DNA from: an uncultured Ruminococcus sp.
Lineage (GTDB): Bacteria > Bacillota > Clostridia > Oscillospirales > Ruminococcaceae
DNA: 64,000 nucleotides
Reading direction: 5' to 3'
Assembly: GCA_934435205.1 (NCBI GenBank)
Contig: CAKSAK010000009.1
Coordinates: forward strand, 1-64,000
Every line of letters starts with the position of its first letter. Position 1 is the first letter of the stretch. The translations under genes were made by a program, and so were the position numbers. Below are positions 58,531 through 64,000 of this stretch, in pieces. Below the pieces are notes generated by a model. That model searched no databases and was not told where the DNA came from. It saw nothing but the letters and a program-made list of their open reading frames with translations.

Positions 58531-59835
58531 TCATATAAGTTTTCCGTAACAAAACTCGCCGTCTGACGAGGTTATCTCTATCTTTAAAAGCTGTCGCCTT
58601 AAGGAAACTTCTTCGCTCGTCCTCGGTATTTTCACAGTCACATAATTTGGCGCATGACCTTGATGCCACTGAGGGCTTGTTTCCTTTTCAAACAAAACCT
58701 CCTGCACTGTGCCAACAAGGCTTTTGAGATACATAGCCTTTGTTGCGCCACAGACCTCTGCCATTTTAGCCGCACGACTGTGCTTGGTCTTGCGGTCGAG
58801 CTGACCTTTCATTTTGTCGGCAACAGTGGTGGGTCTGCGTGAATACGGGAAAATATGCGCTTCTGCGAAAGATATCTTTCTTGCAAATGCCAGCGACTTT
58901 TCAAATTCCTCGTCAGTTTCCTGTGGAAAGCCCACCATTATGTCGGTGGTTATGGCGCAGTTTGGAAAATGCCTACGAAGCTTCTCACAAAGCTCAGCAT
59001 ACTCCGCCGTATCATAATGGCGGTTCATGCGCTTCAAAGTTTCGTCACAGCCACTTTGCAGAGAAAGATGAAAATGCGGACAGAGCTTTTCAAGCTTTGA
59101 CATTCGCAGGATATCTTCATCTGAAATAAGCTCAGGCTCAACAGAGCCGATACGCACTCTGTAATCGCCATCACAGCCACAGGCGGCTTCAACAGCATCA
59201 ATGAGCCGTGTGCCGTTTTTGAAGTCTCTGCCGTAACAGCAAAGATTTATGCCCGTGAGAATTATCTCCTTGTGACCTGAGTCAACGAGCTGCTGAACTT
59301 CGGGAGCGATATTCTCCAAAGGTTTTGAGCAGATGTGTCCTCTCGCAGTGGGGATAATACAGTAGGTGCAATACTGATCACAGCCGTCTTGAATTTTGAT
59401 ATACGCACGAGTTTTTTGGTCAGCGCCTGAGTTTGTCATTTTCTCAAAAGCCTCTCCCCTTTCACGAGGAACTATCCTGACAATGCGCTCGCCGCTTGTG
59501 ATATACCTTTTTATAAGGGCGGGTATCTCTTTTTTTGCACCCGTGCCAACTATGATACCGCACTCGTCAAGAGCAGAAGCTTCCTTTTCAAAAGCCTGTG
59601 GAAAACAGCCTGCCAGAACGATCAGACACTCAGGATTGGCTTTTTTTATCTTATGTATAAGCTGTCGGCATTTTGAGTCCGACTGAGCGGTAACAGTGCA
59701 GGTATTTACAACACAGACCTCTGCATCAGCATAATCTTCCGTGACCGCATACCCCTCGGACAGCATTGCTTCCTTTATATTTTCTGTTTCATATTGGTTT
59801 ACCTTGCAGCCGAATGTATAGAAAAAGGCTTTCAT
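58531..59835 (-). CDS. mtaB: tRNA t6A37 methylthiotransferase MtaB (MiaB family)
   Basis: A 434-aa radical SAM enzyme converting t6A37 to ms2t6A in tRNA. The N-terminal MTTase domain has the three cluster cysteines in YTFGCKVNQYE, VVNTCTVT and LAGCFPQ. The radical SAM motif is GCDQYCTYCIIPTARG (C-x3-C-x2-C), and a TRAM-like C-terminus follows. The start is ATG 59833-59835 after AAAGGA; the frame is open 24 codons earlier in AT-rich intergenic DNA. MtaB is favoured over MiaB by the start KAFFYTFGCKVNQ. Confidence 0.92.
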   Translation of the reverse strand: MKAFFYTFGCKVNQYETENIKEAMLSEGYAVTEDYADAEVCVVNTCTVTAQSDSKCRQLIHKIKKANPECLIVLAGCFPQAFEKEASALDECGIIVGTGAKKEIPALIKRYITSGERIVRIVPRERGEAFEKMTNSGADQKTRAYIKIQDGCDQYCTYCIIPTARGHICSKPLENIAPEVQQLVDSGHKEIILTGINLCCYGRDFKNGTRLIDAVEAACGCDGDYRVRIGSVEPELISDEDILRMSKLEKLCPHFHLSLQSGCDETLKRMNRHYDTAEYAELCEKLRRHFPNCAITTDIMVGFPQETDEEFEKSLAFARKISFAEAHIFPYSRRPTTVADKMKGQLDRKTKHSRAAKMAEVCGATKAMYLKSLVGTVQEVLFEKETSPQWHQGHAPNYVTVKIPRTSEEVSLRRQLLKIEITSSDGEFCYGKLI

Positions 59836-59976
59836 ATTTGATTTCCTTTCAATAGCCAAATGTTTATAATGCACAATAAATAACAATAATATATGTGCAT
59901 ATTGCATAAATCCAAACTTTGATTTTTATCACTCTTGACTATTGTACCATATTTTATTTTTTTTTGCAAATATCCA

Positions 59977-60004
59977 TTGACAAATCAGAAAAATCGTTTA
60001 TAAT
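59977..60004 (+). promoter_or_regulatory. Strong promoter of the first HPr-like gene
   Basis: Consensus TTGACA (59977-59982), 16-base spacer, consensus TATAAT (59999-60004). The leader can form two small hairpins, TGTAGA/TCTACA (60011-60029) and GATCGG/CCGATC (60049-60065). This is one of the strongest promoters in the window. Confidence 0.8.
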
Positions 60005-60085
60005 ATAAATTGTAGAGAAAAGATCTACAGAATTTATGTGGGAATCAAGATCGGATATACCGATCATTCTGAAGGAGGAATATTT

Positions 60086-60316
60086 ATGACAAAGGTAAAA
60101 ATCATGCTCGATTCCATTGCAGCGGTAAAGAAGTTTGTAAGCGTAGTTTCTATGTACGACTTTGATGTGGATCTTGCGTCAGGAAGATATGCAGTTGACG
60201 CTAAGTCAATCATGGGTATTTTCAGCCTTGACCTTTCAAATCCTATCCAGCTCGTAGCACACACAGACGACGCTACTAAGTTCCTTGACGAGATCAAAGA
60301 ATTTATCGTTGACTAA
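60086..60316 (+). CDS. HPr-like protein lacking the phosphorylatable His (paralogue 1)
   Basis: A 76-aa protein with the HPr fold pattern: a beta strand (MTKVKIMLDSI), a helix (AAVKKFVSVVS), strands, then YAVDAKSIMGIFSLDLSNPIQLVAH, matching the HPr segment SIMGVxSL. In HPr, His15 precedes the first helix; here no His occurs at all in that region, so it cannot carry PTS phosphate there. The Ser46 position (AKSIMG) is kept. AAGGAGGA precedes the ATG at 60086. With a very strong promoter it is probably abundant. It may act as a Ser-phosphorylatable or ligand-binding regulator (inference). Confidence 0.8.
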   Translation: MTKVKIMLDSIAAVKKFVSVVSMYDFDVDLASGRYAVDAKSIMGIFSLDLSNPIQLVAHTDDATKFLDEIKEFIVD

Positions 60317-60656
60317 ACTTTGATATCACGAAAGCACTGAGTTTTAAAAGCTCAGTGTTTTTTTGTCGCTAAATTTAAACGATTTCGCATTTTTGCAAAA
60401 TATCATCATATGATTTAATATATTTTCTAATACACATATTATACGCTTACCCAAATAACTATTCATTTTTTCGCAAACGTTTAAAATTTTCGGTTTCAGA
60501 AAACATTTAGTAAATATGTTATAGTTTTTATATAAGTTCCACATTAACTAAAACGTTTAAATGTGATTAATTATCCAAATTTCATACAATAAATTAACAT
60601 GAAATAAATCATATTCATATTAATATCTTTGCATATAATATTTTACACAATATCTG
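60317..60656. other. AT-rich intergenic region with no gene seen
   Basis: Apart from the terminator at its start, this stretch holds no convincing reading frame on either strand and no repeat I could identify. It is noticeably richer in A and T than its surroundings. A promoter and terminator pair follows at 60657-60780. Confidence 0.6.
60331..60364 (+). terminator. Terminator of the first HPr-like gene
   Basis: CACTGAG (60335-60341) and CTCAGTG (60351-60357) form the stem, extended by A-T pairs, with a 9-base loop and seven T (60358-60364). It begins 14 bases after the stop. Confidence 0.85.
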
Positions 60657-60685
60657 TTTACTATTTGTTCATACAGGCATATAAT
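60657..60685 (+). promoter_or_regulatory. Probable promoter ahead of the second HPr-like gene
   Basis: TTTACT (60657-60662), 17-base spacer, TATAAT (60680-60685). The transcript would start about 60692 and meet a strong terminator within 90 bases, before the coding region. Confidence 0.5.
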
Positions 60686-60738
60686 TATATATGGATTAAG
60701 ATATGTGACATATAAGTATAGAACTGCTGTTGCCAATG

Positions 60739-60780
60739 AAAAAAGAAACGAAAATTCCAGAAATTTTCGGTTCTTTTTTT
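60739..60780 (+). terminator. Terminator-like hairpin in the leader of the second HPr-like gene
   Basis: Arms 60739-60756 and 60762-60779 form an 18-bp stem with one mismatch and a 5-base loop (CCAGA), ending in a run of T. It lies 25 bases before the ribosome-binding site of the next gene, so it is a candidate attenuator or the end of a short RNA. Confidence 0.75.
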
Positions 60781-60814
60781 AGTTTTTCAGAGGTTACTAT
60801 TGCGAAAGGAGGAT

Positions 60815-61069
60815 ATGCCAAAGGGCATAATCACGAACATGATCAAAGCTTATATCAGAATAAACGATCTTAATGACATCAAGACTTTGCATGAAGCGGC
60901 TTTAAGCTGCAAATACGATCTGGTGGTGCAATCAGGAACAAAGATACTCAATCCAAAATCACTTATGGGTATTTTTGGTCTTGGTACAAAGAAAACTGTA
61001 TCGCTGGTAGCTAAATATGACGACAAGCGTGATTTTCTCGAAAAATTCGGTGATCTGATCTCAACTTAG
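60815..61069 (+). CDS. HPr-like protein lacking the phosphorylatable His (paralogue 2)
   Basis: An 84-aa protein (76 aa from the inner Met at 60839, exactly the length of paralogue 1). It shows the same pattern: MIKAYIRINDLNDIKTLHEA, then LNPKSLMGIFGLGTKKTVSLVAKYDD. The HPr active-site His is absent; one His lies in the first helix (LHEA), not at position 15. The Ser46-like position is kept (PKSLMG). The start is uncertain: AAAGGAGG lies only 2 bases before ATG 60815 and 26 bases before ATG 60839. Role unknown. Confidence 0.75.
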   Translation: MPKGIITNMIKAYIRINDLNDIKTLHEAALSCKYDLVVQSGTKILNPKSLMGIFGLGTKKTVSLVAKYDDKRDFLEKFGDLIST

Positions 61070-61081
61070 ATCATTCCTTAT

Positions 61082-61118
61082 AAAAGCGTTCTGCTGCCGC
61101 GGAGCGCTTTTCTCTTTT
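61082..61118 (+). terminator. Terminator of the second HPr-like gene
   Basis: AAAAGCGTTC (61082-61091) pairs with GAGCGCTTTT (61102-61111), with one G-T pair and a 10-base loop, followed by CTCTTTT. It begins 12 bases after the stop. Confidence 0.7.
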
Positions 61119-61122
61119 GCCC

Positions 61123-61151
61123 TTGTAATCATAAGGTCTATGTGCTATAAT
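61123..61151 (+). promoter_or_regulatory. Promoter of the DUF218 gene
   Basis: TTGTAA (61123-61128), 17-base spacer, TATAAT (61146-61151), 27 bases before the ATG at 61179. Confidence 0.7.
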
Positions 61152-61178
61152 AGAACAAAAAAGACAAGGAGATAACTT

Positions 61179-61937
61179 ATGAGCGTAAAAATAATATTGC
61201 TTGCACTGGAAACTTTGCTGTTGTTTCTGTTTCTTGTACCATTACCTGTTATATGCTCTGGCAACCTGCTTGGCATCATCGTTTCGGTGATACTAATGCT
61301 CATAACGGCAAACTGGACAAAATTCTGCGGTATCATATCAAAAATATGGGGACATGGTGCAGGTAAATTTGGGCTTATCTTTGTGAGCACATTGATACTT
61401 GCCGGGATAATATACGTGTGCATACTTTCTATACTAATGTACAAAGCGCAGGAAAACCGCCCTGAAAAAGCCAATGTTATAGTTGTGCTTGGCTGTCAGG
61501 TAAAAGGCGAACGCCCATCACGAATGTTACGCAGACGACTTGACGCTGCAATTACGGCTATGAACGACAATCCTGACACGCTTTGTATAGTTTCAGGTGG
61601 CAAGGGTGATGATGAGAAAATAAGCGAAGCCTTGGCAATGAAAAACTATCTGCTTGAAAAAGGCATGGACAGCGACAGGATAATAATGGAGGACAAGTCC
61701 ACTTCAACTTACGAAAATATCCAAAACTCTCTCAAGATACTCGATGAACTCGGCATGAGCCATGATATGACTATCGTCACAGACGGCTTTCATCAATACC
61801 GTGCAAGCCTTATCGCAAAGGCTCAGGGCGTTGAAAATGTCACCGCTTATTCAGCCTACACCGAGCCACGATATCTGTTTACATATTGGGTGAGAGAGTG
61901 GCTTGGGCTAACGCACTTTTTTTTGATCGGAAGCTAA
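61179..61937 (+). CDS. YdcF/SanA-like membrane protein (DUF218)
   Basis: A 252-aa protein with about three N-terminal membrane helices (IILLALETLLLFLFLVPLPVI, LLGIIVSVILMLITANW, LIFVSTLILAGIIYVCILSI) and a DUF218 domain (residues about 100-250). The DUF218 hallmarks are seen: VIVVLGCQVKGERPSRMLRRRLDAA, CIVSGGKGDDE, MEDKSTSTYEN, TDGFHQYRA. SanA-type proteins affect envelope barrier function; the biochemical role is not established. AAGGAG precedes the ATG. It has its own promoter. Confidence 0.88.
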   Translation: MSVKIILLALETLLLFLFLVPLPVICSGNLLGIIVSVILMLITANWTKFCGIISKIWGHGAGKFGLIFVSTLILAGIIYVCILSILMYKAQENRPEKANVIVVLGCQVKGERPSRMLRRRLDAAITAMNDNPDTLCIVSGGKGDDEKISEALAMKNYLLEKGMDSDRIIMEDKSTSTYENIQNSLKILDELGMSHDMTIVTDGFHQYRASLIAKAQGVENVTAYSAYTEPRYLFTYWVREWLGLTHFFLIGS

Positions 61938-61968
61938 CAAATTTCCACTATTATTGCACAAAAAACCA

Positions 61969-61997
61969 TTGAAAACAGCACAAAATTATGCTAGAAT
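61969..61997 (+). promoter_or_regulatory. Promoter of the isomerase-like gene
   Basis: TTGAAA (61969-61974), 17-base spacer, TAGAAT (61992-61997), 35 bases before the ATG at 62033. Confidence 0.7.
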
Positions 61998-62032
61998 GAT
62001 AATATAAATAAATGAAAATCGGAGGTTAGATA

Positions 62033-63520
62033 ATGAAAAACATTCCAGAGGTGAAGCTTGGCATAGTAGCAGTTTCAAGAGATTGCTTCCCTATGTCGCT
62101 TTCAGAATCAAGACGTATCAAGGTCTGTCAGGAGTACAAAAAGGCTTACGGCGATATCTACGAATGTCCTACAGTTGTGGAGAACGAGAATGATATGCTC
62201 AAAGCCCTTGACGAGGTAAACACAGCAGGCTGTAACGCACTTGTTGTATATCTTGGAAACTTCGGACCTGAGTCCTCAGAAACACTTCTTGCAAAGAAGT
62301 TTGGCGGTCCTGTTATGTTCGTTGCGGCTGCTGAAGAGCCATGCGGCGACGCTCTTATCGACAACAGAGGCGACGCTTACTGCGGAATGCTCAATGCAAG
62401 CTATAACCTTGCACTGAGAAACATCAAGGCTTATATCCCCGAGTACCCTGTTGGTACACCTGACGAGTGTGCAAAGATGATAAGCGAGTTCGTTCCAGTT
62501 GCAAGAGCTATCCTGGGTCTTAACGATTTGAAAGTTATCTCATTCGGACCACGTCCACAGGACTTTCTTGCCTGCAACGCACCTATCAGACAGCTCTACA
62601 ATATGGGTATCGAGATAGAAGAAAACTCAGAGCTTGACCTTTTCGAGTCATTCAACGCTCACGCTGGCGACGAAAGAATACCGGCTGTTGTGGCTGACAT
62701 GGAAGCAGAGCTTGGCAAGGGCAACAAAATGGCAGGTATTCTTCCAAGACTTGCGCAGTATGAGCTTACTCTTCTTGACTGGGCTGAAGCTCACAAAGGC
62801 TCAAGAAAATATGTTGTATTTGCAAACAAGTGCTGGCCTGCATTCCAGACGCAGTTCGGCTTCGTTCCTTGCTATGTTAATTCAAGACTTACAAAGATAG
62901 GCATTCCTGTTGCCTGCGAGGTAGATATCTACGGTGCTGTCAGCGAATACATAGGCGTTTGTGTATCACAGAAGCCTGTTACGCTCCTTGACATCAACAA
63001 CACTGTTCCTGCGGACATATACAATGATGATATTGCAGGAAAGTTCCCTTACACACATAAGGATACATTCATGGGCTTCCACTGTGGAAACACGGCTTCA
63101 TGCCTTGTAAAAGAGCCTGAGATGAAGTTCCAGCGTATCATGAAGAGAAATCTTGAGCCAGACAGCGAGCCTAATATTTCAAGAGGAACTCTTGAGGGCG
63201 ATATCGTTGACGGAAATATAACATTCTTCCGCTTCCAGTCAACGGCTGACGCACAGCTCAAAGGATATATTGCAGAGGGCGAAGTACTTCCTGTTGCAAC
63301 ACGTTCATTCGGCTCTATCGGTATTTTCGCTATCAACGAAATGGGCAGATTCTACCGCCACGTTCTCGTTCAGAAGAATTATCCTCACCACGGAGCTGTT
63401 GCTTTCGGTCACTATGGAAAGGCACTCCACAGTGTTATGACATATCTTGGCATGACAGACATAGGCTTCAATCAGCCAAAGGGTATGCTTTATCCAACAG
63501 AAAATCCGTTTGCAGATTAA
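62033..63520 (+). CDS. L-fucose/L-arabinose isomerase family protein
   Basis: A 495-aa cytosolic protein of the fucose/arabinose isomerase superfamily. It has the family-like blocks NALVVYLGNFGPE, FGPRPQDFLACNAPI, KCWPAFQTQFGFVPC, ACEVDIYGAVSEYI and GFHCGNTASC; the Glu and Asp of CEVDIYG and the His of FHCGN are plausible metal ligands. No sugar kinase, aldolase or transporter lies beside it, and the next gene is purL, so the substrate cannot be inferred from context. It has its own promoter, a GGAGG site and a terminator-like hairpin. Confidence 0.85.
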   Translation: MKNIPEVKLGIVAVSRDCFPMSLSESRRIKVCQEYKKAYGDIYECPTVVENENDMLKALDEVNTAGCNALVVYLGNFGPESSETLLAKKFGGPVMFVAAAEEPCGDALIDNRGDAYCGMLNASYNLALRNIKAYIPEYPVGTPDECAKMISEFVPVARAILGLNDLKVISFGPRPQDFLACNAPIRQLYNMGIEIEENSELDLFESFNAHAGDERIPAVVADMEAELGKGNKMAGILPRLAQYELTLLDWAEAHKGSRKYVVFANKCWPAFQTQFGFVPCYVNSRLTKIGIPVACEVDIYGAVSEYIGVCVSQKPVTLLDINNTVPADIYNDDIAGKFPYTHKDTFMGFHCGNTASCLVKEPEMKFQRIMKRNLEPDSEPNISRGTLEGDIVDGNITFFRFQSTADAQLKGYIAEGEVLPVATRSFGSIGIFAINEMGRFYRHVLVQKNYPHHGAVAFGHYGKALHSVMTYLGMTDIGFNQPKGMLYPTENPFAD

Positions 63521-63530
63521 TATTTTAGGG

Positions 63531-63562
63531 ATACCGCACTGTAAAGGTGCGGTATTTCTGCT
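63531..63562 (+). terminator. Terminator-like hairpin after the isomerase gene
   Basis: ATACCGCAC (63531-63539) and GTGCGGTAT (63547-63555) form a perfect 9-bp stem with a 7-base loop, followed by TTCTGCTTTT. The T-run is interrupted. The ATACCGCA core also occurs in the ligA leader repeat. Confidence 0.6.
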
Positions 63563-63642
63563 TTTATGAACTAAAAAATCCACAAGTCAGCCAAAGCTTA
63601 TTCACACATAATTATATGCCCTGCCGAATAATAAGAATTTTA

Positions 63643-63672
63643 TTGACAAATATGCGAAAAATGTAGTATAAT
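63643..63672 (+). promoter_or_regulatory. Promoter of purL
   Basis: TTGACA (63643-63648), 18-base spacer, TATAAT (63667-63672), 29 bases before the purL ATG. Leader too short for a purine riboswitch; no obvious PurR box seen. Confidence 0.75.
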
Positions 63673-63701
63673 AAAGGTAACTATTATAAGGAGATGTAGC
63701 C

Positions 63702-64000
63702 ATGTCTGTTTACCGTATTTATGTAGAAAAAAAGCCTGAATTTGCAGTTGAAGCAAATTCACTTATCAGCGGAATAAAGTCAGCTCTGGGACTTGAAAAC
63801 CTTACAGGTCTGAGAGTTATAAACCGCTATGACGCAGAGGGTCTTTCAAGAGAGGATTTCGACCTTGCAGCACCAGTCGTTTTCTCTGAGCCTGCTGTTG
63901 ACGTTACTTACGATCACCTTCCTGCTGTAAAGGCTGACGAGTTTGTTTTTGCAGTTGAGTATCTGCCAGGTCAATTTGATCAGAGAGCTGATTCCTGCGC
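63702..64000 (+). CDS. purL: Phosphoribosylformylglycinamidine synthase, N-terminal part (cut by window edge)
   Basis: The first 99 codons of the gene; it runs off the right edge. The sequence MSVYRIYVEKKPEFAVEANS, LENLTGLRVINRYDAEGLS and the start of EYLPGQFDQRADSC match the long single-chain PurL found in Clostridia (about 1,250 aa), which makes FGAM from FGAR, glutamine and ATP in purine synthesis. AAGGAGATG precedes the ATG at 63702. A strong promoter lies upstream. Confidence 0.9.
   Translation, partial: MSVYRIYVEKKPEFAVEANSLISGIKSALGLENLTGLRVINRYDAEGLSREDFDLAAPVVFSEPAVDVTYDHLPAVKADEFVFAVEYLPGQFDQRADSC

Noticed and set aside
1..64000. CRISPR array, tRNA, rRNA, prophage or insertion sequence
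   Set aside because: No regularly spaced repeats, cloverleaf or rRNA-like segments, transposases or phage genes were seen; the direct repeats at 22904-22980 occur only twice each.

Overview
The window looks like a chromosomal core segment from a spore-forming, Gram-positive, low-to-mid GC anaerobe of the Clostridia, most like Ruminococcus or a relative in the Oscillospiraceae. Evidence: sporulation genes (spoVM, spoVS, ylbJ, yqfC, yqfD, yunB), a PASTA kinase and phosphatase pair, RNase J, GdpP, MutS2, GatCAB, a sortase-type SPNTG anchor, and gene orders matching Bacillus/Clostridium blocks. I saw no rRNA, tRNA, CRISPR array, insertion sequence or prophage. The genus is an inference from gene content.

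Layout. 1-127: tail of an unknown plus-strand gene. 229-13080 (minus): the conserved block yicC-remA-gmk-rpoZ-priA-def-fmt-rsmB-rlmN-prpC-prkC-rsgA-thiN-spoVM, with a promoter upstream of yicC and a terminator after the 27-codon spoVM; coaBC and rpe, present in the Bacillus block, are absent. 13221-15742 (minus): glmS and a HAD phosphatase. 15978-20244 (plus): HD protein, DUF188 protein, GH3 glycosidase, and a membrane protein with two helix-hairpin-helix regions. 20351-22807 (minus): an unfamiliar four-gene cell-surface operon. 23069-25497 (plus): two small membrane proteins, a flavin-reductase-like protein and a secreted zinc phospholipase C homologue. 25545-40514 (minus): ABC exporter pair, spoVS, ymdB, ftsH, hpt, tilS, dnaB, rplI, gdpP, rnj, and a nucleotidyltransferase/phosphomutase fusion that has lost both sets of catalytic motifs. 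40674-43034 (plus): pcrA. 43129-44480 (minus): a small Cys protein and ylbJ. 44572-58470 (plus): yqfC-yqfD, phoH-ybeY-dgkA-era-yqzL-recO, mutS2, yunB, ligA-gatCAB. 58531-59835 (minus): mtaB. 60086-64000 (plus): two HPr-like proteins without the phosphorylatable His, a DUF218 protein, an orphan fucose/arabinose isomerase family protein, and the 5' end of purL.

Most genes are housekeeping: translation and RNA modification (rsmB, rlmN, fmt, def, tilS, mtaB, gatCAB, era, ybeY), DNA replication and repair (priA, dnaB, ligA, pcrA, recO, mutS2), envelope signalling (prkC/prpC, gdpP) and sporulation. The parts most worth a second look are the doubly degenerate sugar-nucleotide fusion at 38364-40514, the surface operon and its repeat-bearing divergent promoter (20351-23012), the phospholipase C homologue, the terminator hairpin that contains the yunB ribosome-binding site, the structured leader before ligA with its possible relatives elsewhere in the window, and the pair of His-less HPr proteins.
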